A stretch of DNA of 64,000 nt, taken from the NCBI RefSeq assembly GCF_932526225.1, contig NC_064037.1:16713101-16777100 (forward strand), written 5' to 3'. The stretch is from Nematostella vectensis. Taxonomy: Eukaryota > Cnidaria > Anthozoa > Actiniaria > Edwardsiidae. The notes under the pieces were generated by a model. That model had not been told where the DNA came from. It saw nothing but the letters and a program-made list of their open reading frames with translations, and made no database searches. The position numbers and the translations under genes were made by a program. Numbering within the stretch: the first letter of the stretch is position 1; the number at the start of each line of letters is the position of its first letter. Positions 1 to 10,513 of this stretch are shown one piece after another.

Positions 1-123
1 AGAACTTTGAATATGTTATAGATGTGCTCATCAAACCTTGAGTAGTTATACATAATTTTAGTACTCGTTGGATTATCTAATGGCTTATGAGCCTCGCTAT
101 AATTGTTTTGTCGGCTTAGCAAC
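1..123. repeat. Host flank duplicated at 11195-11317 (left half)
   Basis: This stretch is nearly identical to 11195-11317, with only a few substitutions. It ends in GCAAC, after which Gypsy-A begins. The homologous copy continues uninterrupted past GCAAC into sequence matching 10321-10513. The pair is therefore a local direct duplication of host DNA in which one copy received the retroelement. No gene was recognised here. Confidence 0.9.
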
Positions 124-217
124 TGTAATGTTGTGTGCGTGTCGCCATATTGGAATTCAAAACTGATTTATTCCCAAGATGCATCGCAATACATTGGTGA
201 TGGTAACATACATTACA
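124..217 (-). repeat. 3' LTR of Gypsy-A (94 bp)
   Basis: It matches 10222-10315 over its full length with a single difference seen (GTGTC against GTTTC near the left end). Its ends form a 7-bp inverted pair (TGTAATG/CATTACA). The LTR is very short for a Gypsy element. GCAAC precedes it. Confidence 0.95.
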
Positions 218-229
218 TCTCCCTTTGTT
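218..229 (-). other. Polypurine tract of Gypsy-A
   Basis: Read on the minus strand, a purine-rich AACAAAGGGAGA lies directly against the start of the 3' LTR. That is the position expected for the plus-strand primer of an LTR retroelement. Confidence 0.7.
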
Positions 230-387
230 CATAAACTATTACATTGATTTGGTATGAAGTGGAATAAAACTGAAACTAAACAACTGTCTGTGTGCCAAAT
301 ATCTTGACATGCAGTGAACAATGTTAACATGAACAATAACGGAAAGATTGGTGGATATGCCGCAGTGGCATCAGTCACTGGTGAGAA

Positions 388-889
388 TTACCCATGAACA
401 TAGTCCTTTAGATACTTAGGCGACTTGACAGTTCTCCCAGACCTGGTTGTAAATGTTTCTGAGTTAGCTGGTTCCTGGGGAGTAAGGTCCACAAGGCTGT
501 CTTGTCTTGTCTTTGTATTTGGTGTATCTGACTCATGAGGTTGCTCTTTGTTTACTGGACTTGATTCCTTTGTTGCTTCGGAGTGTCTCTGAAGTGTCTC
601 CGGTCTCTGTGCCAGTACTTTGGCCTTGTAAACTTCATTGGGAATTCTTGCAGTTTCAGCATTGGGGTCACTCATTGGTGCTTTTGTGAGAATTAAGTCT
701 CTCCTATTTCTCCTGTATTTTCTACCTAGCTCCGTCTGTATAATATAAGATCGAGGTGTTGTGTGTTTCTTCACTACAACAGCTGGTTTCCATTCATTTC
801 CAAGTTGAACTCTGACTTGGTCTCCTGGTTGTAATAATTTGAGTTCTGAGCAACACTTTTGATCATAATAATCCTTTTGCTTCTCCTAT
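388..889 (-). pseudogene. Gypsy-A pol C-terminal tail (integrase C-terminal region)
   Basis: The minus-strand frame from 774 to 388 gives 128 residues of basic, Ser/Thr/Pro-rich sequence ending in a SGRTVKSPKYLKDYV-type motif, common at the C terminus of Gypsy polyproteins of this kind. Just upstream (about 775-860) the same strand encodes GDQVRVQLGNEWKPA, resembling the SH3-like DNA-binding fold after the integrase core. A frame change near 840-890 separates it from the integrase core. It functioned as part of the integrase. It is now disconnected and nonfunctional. Confidence 0.75.
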
Positions 890-1395
890 ATATTTTTTTA
901 GTTTCTCTGTAATTTCTTCTTGTCCAGGTGGTTTGAGTAGGTCAGCGGTAGCTGGAAGACTTGTTTTCAGTCTACGCCCCATCATTAACTGTGCAGGTGA
1001 TTTGTCGATTCCATCAAGTGGTGTATTTCTGTAATTCAATAGACCCTTATATGGATCCTCTTGATCTGATTTCTCTAGAATGTTCTTGACTGTTTGTATG
1101 GTTCTCTCTTTTTGTCCGTTCGACTGGGCATATGTTGGGCTGGAAGGGGTATGTAAAAATTCATAGTCCTTCGCAAAATCTGCAAATTCCTTACATGCAT
1201 ATTGGGGCCCATTATAACTGATGACTTCATCAGGAATCCCGTACTTAGAAAACTGGTCTTTGAGAACTTTAACTGTGCTCCTGCTGTCTAGATGATCAAG
1301 TTCTTCTACTTCAATCCACTTAGAATAGTAATCCACAGTGCATATGTAGTGTTTGTTATGCAATTTAAAATGATCCGTCCCTATCTTGGCCCATG
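863..1395 (-). pseudogene. Gypsy-A integrase core (rve), second catalytic Asp replaced
   Basis: The minus strand encodes an rve domain. The first Asp lies in KIGTDHF (about 1385), followed by TVDYYSKW. The second acidic position reads SYNGPQY, where the family has SDNGPQY. The catalytic Glu is in NGQKERT. A Tyr at the second DDE position should abolish strand transfer. A frame change near 1385-1395 separates this core from the upstream RT/RNase H frame. The copy is therefore doubly inactivated. The substitution could postdate insertion. Confidence 0.85.
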
Positions 1396-3519
1396 GCCTT
1401 GTAGGTGGTGAGGAATCATCGGCTCCTTTGCTTGCTTTCTCTGATGTAAACTACATGTGTAACACTTTGAGACCTTGTTCTCGATTTTCATCGCAATTCC
1501 AGGCCAGAACAGAGTGTCTCTTGCTCTTTGTTTACATTTAACAATCCCTAGATGGCCTTCGTGTATTCTCTGTAGCATGTCATTTCGTAATGCATGTGGT
1601 ACAATCAGTTTCTGGGCTTTAAATAACAGCCCATCAATTAACGAGATTTTATCTCTAATTGCCCAGTAGCTCCGCAAATCAAATGGTAGTTTGACTTTGT
1701 TTCCAGGCCACCCATCTAAAACCACATTAGTAAGTTCCTGTAGAACTGGATCATCAGCTGTTGCTTGCTGGAATTTCTCGTATTTATCACGTGACATGGG
1801 AAGATGTGCTGTTAGATGAACTTCATTAACTTCTAGTTCTTTGATGAGTGTTTCTGCGGTTTCTTTCAAGTAGGAACGACTGAGTGCGTCTGCCAACTGC
1901 ATCTGATTTCCAGGTTTGTAATGAACATTCAAGTCATATCGTTGTAAGCTCATCATCATTCGTTGTAAACGTAATGGTACCTGGTGTAAATTCCTGGTTG
2001 TTATGCGTTCCAGTGGTTTGTGATCCGACTCAACTGTTACGGTACATCCATATATGTATTGATGGAATTTGTGACAACCATAGACAATAGCGAGGAGTTC
2101 TTTTTCTATCTGCGCGTATCTCTGTTGAGTAGGGGTCAGAGCCCTTGACGCATAAGCAATTGGCTTTCCTTCCTGTAGTAGTACTGCCCCTAGTCCTTGA
2201 GAGCTTGCGTCCACTTGCATTGTAACCGGTTTCTGCTGATCATAATATCCTAATACAGGCGTGGTAGAAACTAGATGTTTTAGTTTGTCAAAGCTTTCCT
2301 TTTGTGCTTTCTCCCAGTGCCATTCTACATCTTTCTCCGTGAGGAGCCTCAGTGGCGCATTAACGGTTGCCAAGTTGGGTAGGAACTTTCCTAGGTATTG
2401 AATAAATCCCAGAAATGTTCTCAGTTCCTTCAGGTTGGTGGGAGGCTGCATTTCCTCAACCGCTCGTACCTTCTCTGGGTCAGGCTTGAGTCCATCTTTT
2501 GTTAGGACATGCCCCACGTACGATACTTGCTTCTGCCTGACCTGACATTTCCCTTTGTTGAGCTTAAGGTTGTACTGTCTAGCTCTGTCTAGAGTTAGGC
2601 GTAGTCGCTCATCATGTTCTTCACACGTAGATCCCCATATCAAGATGTCATCAACAATCGGTATGGCTCCTTGTATCCCTTCCAACATTTGTGACATGCT
2701 TCGCTGAAATACTTCGCTCGCTGACTTTACACCGAAGGGTAACCGCAGGTACCGATACCGACCGAAGGGGCTGTTAAACGTGCATAGTTTCGAGCTCTCT
2801 TCATCCAACTTGATCTGCCAATACCCCGAAGACGCATCAATTACTGAAAATACCTTTGCGTTTGGTATTTCAAAAATTATGTCCTCGATTGTTTTCATGG
2901 GATAATGCTCTCTGCGTATGGCATTATTCAAGTCCCTTGGGTCTAAACAAATCCTGACTTTGTTTGGTTTCACTACCGTCACCATACTGCTGACCCAGGG
3001 TGTTGCTTCCTCTTGCTTGACAATCACTCCAAGTGCTTCCATTCTGTCCAGTTCCTGTTTGACTTGTTCCTTTAATGTGATAGGCACACGTCGAGGGGGG
3101 TGTATTACAGGTGTAGCATTTGGATCTATGTTGATGTGGTGTTCGCCTGGTAAACACCCAAGACCACTAAATAGATCTGAGTACTCCTGTAAAATATCTG
3201 TTTGTGACTCTGTATTGGATGGGCCATCTGTTGCTGTCGGCTCCTTCGATGCATGGACATGATTGATCCGATGAATAAGATTGAGGTCTTTGCATGCCTG
3301 TCCACTGAGCACTGAGAATACCTTGTTCTTTGCAATGTAACACTTGATTTTCAGGGACTTATCCTTGTGTTTGCAAGTAAGTTGAGCACATCCAAGTATG
3401 GGAATCACATGTCCAGAATAAGACTTGAGCTGTGATTGTGTACTCTTGATTTCATCCTTCATTCCAAGTGACTTGTAGGTATTATAAGACATAACATTGC
3501 ATTTGGCTCCATGGTCCAA
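1381..3519 (-). pseudogene. Gypsy-A pol: protease end, RT, RNase H, integrase zinc finger
   Basis: A 712-codon minus-strand frame. At its start is the retropepsin site, reading DHGAKCNV where DTGAKCNV is expected. RT follows: PRDLNNAIRREHYPM, the motif-A region VIDASSGYWQIKLD, LPFGVKSASEVFQ and the catalytic box IVDDILIW, with Ile in place of the usual Tyr before VDD. RNase H has MQVDASSQGLGAVL and ESDHKPL. The integrase HHCC finger appears near 1470-1530 (HEGHLG ... CYTC). Frame changes near 3519 and 1390 separate it from Gag and the integrase core. It acted in reverse transcription of the element. This copy is dead. Confidence 0.9.
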
Positions 3520-3760
3520 TATGTTGCTTTCTTTCCATTTATTTCCAGTTCTTCTTTCCAGTCACTGTTTATGGAGTTAACAGAGTTAATGTCAATGCAG
3601 CCCATATACAACAATTCATCATCATCCTCTTCTTCTGTACTCTCGTCTGTTGTGTCATCGTCAACACACTTCACTGAAGTGACTTTGGACTTGCACATTT
3701 TTGCAAAGGGATTCATTTTGGAACATTTAATACATTGTTTTCCTGTAGCGGGGCATTTAT
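3459..3760 (-). pseudogene. Gypsy-A Gag zinc knuckle / protease N-terminal part
   Basis: The minus strand reads CIKCSK followed by MNPFAKMC, a CCHC-like nucleocapsid knuckle in which the His position is replaced (NPFAKMC where NHFAKMC is usual). An acidic linker (DDDTTDESTEEEDDD) and the lead-in to the protease follow (ELEINGKKATYW). The frame then shifts near 3515-3520 relative to the DHGAK protease site. Assignment rests on order and motif spacing. Confidence 0.7.
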
Positions 3761-3895
3761 CTTTGCCATGTTTGTATCACACTTTTCACATATTGGTGCT
3801 AGTGTCTTGTTTTGCCCCTTGTATTTTTTCGATTGTTCCTTTGATCTTGACTGTATCTTGAACACACTAGGGTCTTCCTCTTTCATTGTTTTGAG

Positions 3896-4170
3896 CTATA
3901 TCTGAGATTGCTCCATTGTGATGGCAATGTCAATTGCTTTTTCTAGTGTCAAGTCCAATCCCTCTTGGATGAGGTTTTCTCTCAGCTTCGAAGACGTGCA
4001 TCCGATCACAATTCTGTCTCTCACATGCTCATCTTGTTCAGTGTAGCCGCAATCTTTGACTTGAAGCTTGAGATCTATCAAGAATTGTTCAAACGGCTCA
4101 TTTGCGTCTTGCGTCTTTGTGTGGAATTTATATCTGGAGAAGATTCTGTTGGACTTGGGCTTCACATACG
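3896..4170 (-). pseudogene. Gypsy-A Gag, C-terminal portion (downstream of Gypsy-B)
   Basis: The minus-strand frame encodes FSRYKFHTKTQDANEPFEQF ... LKLQVKDCGYTEQDEHVRDRIVIG, typical of the retrotransposon Gag domain of Ty3/Gypsy elements. It starts exactly at the Gypsy-B boundary. The N-terminal part of the same Gag is on the other side of Gypsy-B at 9862-10115. The duplicated TACG at the two junctions confirms that one gag was split by insertion. Confidence 0.85.
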
Positions 4171-4403
4171 TGTCAGAGCGCGATTTCCGGTCACTTGTTA
4201 AGAAAAGTCCTAGGTGTTCATGTAGCGCGCTCGCGCCGGCCTGGACCGGAGTCAGGCACCTTTGTCAGGACATGTTCAGTTATGTAATGGCGATCGAGCG
4301 TGTTGATAATTACACAGCGCAAAATCTCGTCGAAATTGTGTGCTAAAGTAATCTTTCTCCGCTCGGAAACCTTTGGAAATAGTCCCCGATATCCCCTGCT
4401 ACA
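4171..4403 (+). repeat. 5' LTR of Gypsy-B
   Basis: It begins TGTCAGAGCG and ends CCTGCTACA. It matches the 3' LTR at 9629-9861 with about four differences seen (for example ATTTCCGG against ATTCCCGG). TACG precedes it. Confidence 0.95.
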
Positions 4404-4406
4404 TTT

Positions 4407-4424
4407 TGGCGCCCAACGTGGGGC
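4407..4424 (+). other. Gypsy-B primer-binding site, tRNA-Lys type
   Basis: TGGCGCCCAACGTGGGGC begins three bases after the 5' LTR. It equals the sequence known in several retroviruses as the tRNA-Lys1,2 primer-binding site, complementary to the tRNA 3' end. The match to that class is from established knowledge; priming in this host is inferred. Confidence 0.85.
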
Positions 4425-4439
4425 TCGTGGAGTTAAATA

Positions 4440-5762
4440 ATGGAGATTACCGAAGAAGAAAAGATGAAAATCGAGCGCGATCGAGTTGTAAGTCTCCTTG
4501 GGGCAGAGACCGAAGAAATCACTATCGAATCCCTGGTGGAGAAGTATACAGCTAAGTATAACTGTGGTTTAGAGTTATGGAAAGGGGAGTTTGTAAAAAT
4601 TGAGGCATCTCTAGAGCCATCTCGTGCAAAGCCAAAGTAACGGGCTCAAAGGTGATAATACTCAAGGAAGAACCAAAAACTGTTGCACCTACCACCACGA
4701 TGCAATATTTCTCGAAACCACAGTTCTCACAGTTCTTTGGCTTTGTGCAGACCGATAAAGGGGTGTCGTACCGAGTATAGAGGTACGAAGTTGAAAGTGC
4801 ACGAAAGGAGGCCATATATTCCAATGAATTAATAGCCGAGCAGATAAGGAAATCTCTTCAAGGAGAGGAAAAGAACAAAACACTAGATTCGATTCTAGAC
4901 AGCCTAGACCAATAACGGTTCCGTGCATGGGGACGGACTAATTTCACAAGCTTATAAGTTCAAGCAAGGGGAGCATGAAGAAGTATCGGCGTTCGCATCC
5001 CGACTTGATACCCAATTACGTAAAGCCAAGGAAAAAGGGGCAGAACTGTAGGACGATGACGCCCTAAGCAAACACCTAAGCTTAATATTTTGGGAGGATC
5101 TGTTGTTCGGAATAAGGGACAAAGCGAGACATAAGAAAGATCAATGCAAGTCATTTAGCGAATTGATTGAGGCTGCCCGTTATGGGGAAAGGGAGTACAG
5201 AGTTAGCCATCCCACACATACCAGCGCCAGTTGTAAACAAGCTCAGACTTCTGCTGCAAAAAATCAGGCTCCCGCATGGCTCCCCGAAATTGTTGCCGCA
5301 GTGACCAGGGAGGTGAGGGATATTATGAAACCACAGGGGTCCCACTTTGAACAGTTCCAGCCCAAGGTCACCTCAGGCATGAAAAGCCAGGTTTACCAAA
5401 CAACACCACACAATTATTCATGGAACCCACCCCCAGCCACCTTTTATCCCCAACCACAGGGAGCCCAAGGCTTTCATTTGGGGCAACCACACCCATATCA
5501 GTATCAGCAATCTTACCAGTACTGGCCCTCTCAACATTCCAACCAGATGTTTTCACCACAGGGCTCTGCCTTGCCTAGGACGAGAACATTGGGTGGGTCC
5601 TCCCCCCAGTCTCCTGTGCCAGAGTCACCACAGGTACCCCGTGAATATTTACCGGCATGTTATCGCTGTGGGGAACCCGGTCACATACAGAGAAATTGTA
5701 CAAACATTCCATATTCGGGAAACAGGAAGATGCCTTTGTGGAGGGGTAACCAAAGGCAGTAA
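4440..5762 (+). pseudogene. Gypsy-B gag (capsid region and zinc knuckle)
   Basis: The frame from ATG 4440 encodes 66 residues (MEITEEEKMKIERDR...) and then stops. The middle (about 4640-5100) is degraded. A second open stretch (5103-5762) ends in a Pro/Gln-rich region and one CCHC knuckle, CYRCGEPGHIQRNC (about 5659-5700), the nucleocapsid hallmark that binds element RNA. The gene follows the primer-binding site as expected. Several frame changes make it nonfunctional. Confidence 0.8.
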
Positions 5763-5776
5763 ACTACCAGCCCCAC

Positions 5777-6580
5777 ATGATAACCGTTTTAAAGTCTTTG
5801 ATTGGTGATGCAAATGAGTGTATTACATTTGTTAATGGGAGTCCATGTCTGGCACTTTTGGACACTGGGAGTCAAATTTTATCTATATCCCAATCATTTT
5901 ATGAGAAACATTTAAAGAACTGTCCGTTGAACTCAATGACAATTTGATCAAACTCGTTGGGGCTGGGGGGGAGCAAGTCCCATACATAGGATATATTGAG
6001 GTTGAAGTTTCCTTTCCGGAAGAAGAGACAGGTGTTCATTTGGAGGAATGTGCTTTATTATTGGTGGTACCAGACAATGGTTACAACAAGCGCGTGCCCG
6101 CAGTTATTGGAACGAACATTGCAAAGGCATTTCATGTACGATGTAAGGAAAAGCATGGAGTTCAGTTTGTTCAAAGGGTACAAATCTCGTCTGCATGGAG
6201 AAGCGCTTATGCATCGCTCCACAAAAGGGAACATTTCAATACTAAGCAAAGCAACGGAAAAGTAGAAGTTAAATCCACGCTCCGTCATGATATTGTTATT
6301 GGTGCCCATCAGCGTACGGTGGTATGGGGTTTAACCCAGTCCTACCCTGGAGGGGACAGTTTGGCTATCTTAGAGACTGCCGGAGATAATAAGCTTCATC
6401 CAGATCTTACTGTTACAGCTAGCCTTATCTCGCTTCGCGGAAATGGTGGGAAATGTAAAATCCCAGTCGAAGTCATGAACATATCTGATGAGCCGGTTGT
6501 TATCATAGGGAGAACGAAATTAGCGTGCATTTCATTAGCTTCTGCTGTACACGAACCAATCATCGAAGACCGCCATGACA
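5777..6580 (+). pseudogene. Gypsy-B protease and linker to RT
   Basis: ATG 5777 opens a short frame with the retropepsin active site ALLDTGSQI (about 5848-5874). It ends at TGA 5945, and the coding potential continues in another frame (5944-6580) with VGAGGEQVPYIGYIEVEVSF and PAVIGTN, typical of clan AA protease C termini, then an unassigned linker. Near 6575 the sequence jumps directly into the middle of RT. The protease triad (DTG) is intact, but the frame is broken. Confidence 0.75.
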
Positions 6581-8947
6581 ACACCGTTCGGACTTTTCGA
6601 GTTTACTCGAATGCCGTTTGGACTCACAAATGCACCGGCCACGTTTCAACGGCTGATGGAACATTGTCTGCGAGATCTCAATTATAATACATGCGTCGTC
6701 TATATGGATGATGTCATTGTTTTTGCGAGAAATTTCGATGAAATGATGGTACGTCTCGAGGACGTTTTGACTCGACTCATGAAGTGTGGTCTAAAATTGA
6801 AACCATCCAAATGTAAACTCTTTCAGACACGTGTTAGATGTCTAGGTCATGTAGTGTCTGCAGAGGGAATCGAACCTGACCCTGAAAAGGTAGCTCCGTT
6901 ACACGAATGGTTGTCGAACCCACCAAAGAACACAAAGGAACTGCAAACCTTCTTAGGTTTTGCTAGCTACTATAGGTCGTTTGTCAAGAACTTCTCAAAA
7001 GTTGCAGAACCTTTGCGTCAGTTACTCATTACAGGACCAGCCAAGAAACATAAACAACCCTCGACACCTTCCTCGTTTACTTGGACCAGTGAATGCCAGT
7101 CAGCATTCGAGACATTGATTTCACATTTGACAAGTTCTCCTATTCTTGGCTACCCTGACTTCGAGTTACCTTTTATTCTGCATATAGACGCAAGTGGATC
7201 AGGTCTTGGAGCTGCACTCTACCAGAAGAAGCATAACAAGTTGCGGGTGATTGCGTATGGCAGCAGAGCTCTAACGCCTGCCGAACGAAACTACTCTGCT
7301 TATAGAAGGGATTTCTTGGCTTTAAAATGGGCAGTGGCAGAAAAGTTCCGCGACTATCTGTATGGGGCAAAGTGTGATGTCTTAACGGACAGTAATCCAT
7401 TAACTTACCTTGTGTCATCTGCGAAACTGACCCCTACGGATCACCGCTGGCTTTCAGCTCTAGCCCCCTTTGATATCACCATAACATATCGCCAAGGAAA
7501 GTCAAATGGTGATGCGGACGGCCTGTCAAGAATACCACGAGAGGGGTCTGAACCCACCCCCGAGGATAAGGAAGACTACTTAAAGCCATTTCTTGAACGC
7601 CTTCAGACATCGGAAGAAGCGAGCACCTGCCCCAAAGAAGTATTTCAAGCTATAGTCCAATCACTAGTTGTAGACACTGACGACACTCCTGAATGGATCC
7701 CGGTTGCCGAGCAAGTTGGTGCCAGACCAGAAGCTGTTGCAGTAGATTTCCAGGAACATCAACGTTTTGTCCCATCTTCTACTCCATTTATTTCAGAGAA
7801 AGACTGGCCGAGATTACAGCAAGCAGACACTGTGATCAGTAAAGTGCTACCTTTTGTTACTAGTGGTTTACCCCCGACAAGACGCGAACTAAGAAAGCTG
7901 AACTCAAATGCAGCGAGATTAGTAAAGGAATTCGAACGCTTGGTAGTGATTGATGGAACCTTGAAACGCCGCCGAGAGGTTGATGGGGAAACATCCTTAC
8001 AACTGGTTTTGCCCTCAAAGTTTCACGCCCAAGTGCTTAAGGGTTTGCATGACGATGTTGGACATTTGGGTCGAGACCGTACTCAAGATCTGATTCAGTC
8101 TCGGTTCTACTGGCCCTTCATGGCAAAAGATGTCGAAGCGCATGTATCAAATTGTCAACGTTGTATTGCTCGGAAAGCACTGGACCCACCGCCAGCACCC
8201 ATGCTCTCGCTACAAGCAAATGAGCCGATGAATCTCTTGGCGATGGACTTCCTTTCTCTTGAGGAGGGGAGAGGGGGTATGTCAAACATCCTGGTCGTTA
8301 CGGATTCGTTTACGAAGTTTGCATGGGCATTCCCAACTCGTAATCAGAAGGCGAGTACTGTAGCGAAGATTCTATGGGAGAAAATACTCATTAATTACGG
8401 GTTTCCAAGGCGTCTACACTCGAATCAGGGTCGCGATTTTGAGTCCAATGTTATCCGCGACTTTTGTCTTTTGGCAGGAATTACCAAGTCGAGAACAACC
8501 CCGTATCATCCTCAGGGAAACGCCCAGACGGAGCGCTTTAATAGAACCCGGTTGGATATGTTAGAAACATTAGATGGAGATAAGAAGTCGAGTTGGCCGG
8601 AGTACGCATCATCAATGGCGCATGCGTATAATTGCACACGGCATCAGACCACAAAGTACTCACCATACTTTCTAATGTTTGGCCGACATCCGAAGCTACC
8701 AATTGATGTAACATTGGGGGTTGCATCGGAAATCGCATCCACGAAATCCTTGTCTTCCTACGTTGAGAGTTTGCGTGCAAGGCTTGACTATGCTTACAAG
8801 TTGGCTTCTAAGGAGAAAGATGCAGCGGCTGATCGAAACAAAAAGAGATATGATGTTCGCGCTCGTGATGTAGCCCTCCAACCAGGAGATCGGGTCTTGG
8901 CTCGCAATTTGAGTATCCGAGGAAAACATAAGCTGAGTGACCGCTAG
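6575..8947 (+). pseudogene. Gypsy-B pol: truncated RT, RNase H, integrase
   Basis: A 790-codon frame begins inside RT just before MPFGLTNAPATFQ and has the catalytic box VVYMDDVIVF. The fingers and motif A of RT, normally about 100-150 residues upstream, are absent, which indicates an internal deletion near 6575. RNase H follows (HIDASGSGLGAAL, LTDSNPLTYL). Next are the integrase HHCC finger (HDDVGHLGRDRT ... CQRC) and the rve core with AMDFLS, then HSNQGRDFES where HSDQGRDF is usual, then NAQTERFNRT. TAG at 8945-8947 ends the frame although homology continues. Intended activity is cDNA synthesis and integration; this copy cannot do either. Confidence 0.9.
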
Positions 8948-9541
8948 GAAGAGACTGTTTACATAGTCGAAGCGCGCCATGCCGACTTACCAGTCTACAC
9001 TGTGCGACCAGAACAGGGTGGTAGAGCCCGAACTCTACATCGGAACTTGCTGTTACCAGTTGAAAGGACGTACCAACCAGTTGGTTTGCCACCAGATCAC
9101 AATAGCCGACCCAGACGGCCACCGGAGGGCAAGAGACGTAGGAGAATACTACCTCAAGTGCCCCCAAGACCAATAAGACAAGAGGCCCAGGACGATTCCA
9201 GCTCAGCTGAAGACAGCGATGGCCTCGACCTGTTTGGGGTTCCCACTGCGGGACCCCCAGCCGAGGTTGAGGAGCAAGACCCACAGGTAGCTGACGAAAT
9301 GGAAGACACAGCTCCACCGGTAGTGGAGAACCACGCGGCAAGGCCTCCAATCCTTGCCTCATCGGATGTCTCTGATGTGCAGTCGGAACCAGAGCAGAGA
9401 ACCAGATCAGGACGTGTTTCCAAGAAGCCGCAGCGTCTGGTAGAGGATCCAGTTTGGTCAAGAAAACTGACAGCGATTATTTATCTTATAGACTGTCGGA
9501 ACCAAAAGGTTTCGAGGAACTGGCATTTAAGCCATTATTAG
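8948..9541 (+). pseudogene. Gypsy-B pol C-terminal tail beyond an in-frame TAG
   Basis: The frame of the pol stretch resumes directly after TAG 8945-8947 and stays open to 9541. It encodes YIVEARHADLPVYTVRPE, a chromodomain/SH3-like integrase tail, then an acidic, Pro-rich region and the terminal motif RTRSGRVSKKPQRL, common at Gypsy pol ends. Same-frame continuation shows the TAG is a nonsense mutation rather than the natural end. Confidence 0.8.
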
Positions 9542-9612
9542 TAGACATTGGGATCGTATAAGACATTGTTTATCATTAACGTTTATTCTGTTAAACGTCG
9601 GGACGCCGTTTC

Positions 9613-9628
9613 CCACTAGGGGGGACCG
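9613..9628 (+). other. Gypsy-B polypurine tract
   Basis: A G-rich run (ACTAGGGGGGACCG) abuts the start of the 3' LTR at 9629, the usual place of the plus-strand primer. Confidence 0.65.
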
Positions 9629-9861
9629 TGTCAGAGCGCGATTCCCGGTCACTTGTTAAGAAAAGTCCTAGGCGTTAATGTAGCGCGCTCGCGCCGGCCT
9701 GGACCGGAGTCAGGCACCTTTGTCAGGACATGTTCAGTTATGTAATGGCGATCGAGCGTGTTGATAATTACACAGCGCAAAATCTCGTCGAAATTGTGTG
9801 TTAAAGTAATCTTTCTCCGCTCGGAAACCTTTGGAAATAGTCCCCGATATCCCCTGCTACA
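9629..9861 (+). repeat. 3' LTR of Gypsy-B
   Basis: Full-length match to 4171-4403. It is followed by TACG, the target duplication, and then by Gag sequence of Gypsy-A on the minus strand. Confidence 0.95.
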
Positions 9862-10115
9862 TACGCCTCGTACTTATCGTAGTAAGTGTTTAGCTTTTTT
9901 TCGTCTCCTTCTTCCAGAGTCCACGTCTGAAATATATCACGGCCCTTCTCACCTACCCAGATCATTAGGTAGTTGCATTTCTGTTCCTCGGACTTCGACT
10001 GCAAAGGACCACCAAACATAAACTGTGAGTGACGTTTAAACGACGTCCATACCATTGGCAAGTCTTTGCTTGTCCAATCCATCCTAGGCGTATTTGAGTT
10101 CGAAATTCCTTCCAT
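9862..10115 (-). pseudogene. Gypsy-A Gag, N-terminal portion
   Basis: ATG on the minus strand at 10115 opens MEGISNSNTPRMDW, then FGGPLQSKSEEQKCNYLMIW and GDEKKLNTYYDKYEAYV, a Gag N-terminal half. The frame runs into the Gypsy-B LTR. The remainder is at 3896-4170. The start lies about 90 bases inside the 5' LTR, as expected for a leader carrying the primer-binding site. Confidence 0.8.
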
Positions 10116-10203
10116 CTTCTCATCAGTGTCTTCTTTGCACTTTTCTCTGGCTTATACCGTTTGGATTCAGGGAGGATGGGTTCTTTTTCCTTGTGGTTTC
10201 ACA

Positions 10204-10221
10204 GAATTTTGTCTGACACCA
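10204..10221 (-). other. Gypsy-A primer-binding site
   Basis: Read on the minus strand, TGGTGTCAGACAAAATTC starts at the first base after the 5' LTR. The TGG start matches the complement of the CCA end of a tRNA. The tRNA species was not identified. Confidence 0.65.
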
Positions 10222-10315
10222 TGTAATGTTGTGTGCGTTTCGCCATATTGGAATTCAAAACTGATTTATTCCCAAGATGCATCGCAATACATTGGTGATG
10301 GTAACATACATTACA
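10222..10315 (-). repeat. 5' LTR of Gypsy-A
   Basis: 94 bp matching 124-217. GCAAC follows at 10316-10320, completing the 5-bp target duplication. Confidence 0.95.
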
Positions 10316-10320
10316 GCAAC

Positions 10321-10513
10321 CACCATTGACTGTTGTAATGCCGCGCTTTCACGTAGCCCGGTCCCGTGCATAATTATTGCTCGAATATTGGACAACATTC
10401 AAAAACTATTGCTCGAATTCTGATAGTTTTCCATGCTTTGAACGACGATTTGGCTTGGGTTTTCGACAGAATTAAGCAAAAGGTAAGACAAATAGTTCCA
10501 TTCCCAAATGTTC
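10321..10513. repeat. Host flank duplicated at 11318-11510 (right half)
   Basis: Nearly identical to 11318-11510. It includes a short exon-like stretch encoding FHALNDDLAWVFDRIKQK between an AG and a GTAAGA (about 10425-10481). In the other copy the GT is preceded by an extra A in place of G. Whether this was an exon of a host gene cannot be decided. Confidence 0.85.

Larger units (their letters stand above)
4171..9861 (+). mobile_element. Gypsy-B: Ty3/Gypsy LTR retrotransposon nested in Gypsy-A
   Basis: Direct 233-bp LTRs lie at 4171-4403 and 9629-9861 (TGTCAG...GCTACA). They differ at about four positions seen and are flanked by a 4-bp duplication TACG (4167-4170 and 9862-9865). A primer-binding site follows the 5' LTR and a polypurine tract precedes the 3' LTR. 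Gag, protease, RT, RNase H, integrase and a C-terminal tail are in order on the plus strand. Gag is broken, the N-terminal half of RT is deleted, integrase has an Asp-to-Asn change at a catalytic site, and an in-frame TAG lies at 8945. It inserted after Gypsy-A and is itself dead. Confidence 0.95.
124..10315 (-). mobile_element. Gypsy-A: Ty3/Gypsy LTR retrotransposon, interrupted by Gypsy-B
   Basis: Two 94-bp LTRs (124-217 and 10222-10315) differ at one position seen, begin TGTAATG and end CATTACA. They are flanked by the 5-bp duplication GCAAC (119-123 and 10316-10320). On the minus strand the right-hand LTR is the 5' one. A TGG-initial primer-binding site (10204-10221) and a polypurine tract (218-229) lie inside the LTRs. 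Gag, protease, RT, RNase H and integrase are readable from right to left. The coding region is split by Gypsy-B (4171-9861) inside gag and has several frameshifts, so this is a dead copy. Confidence 0.95.
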
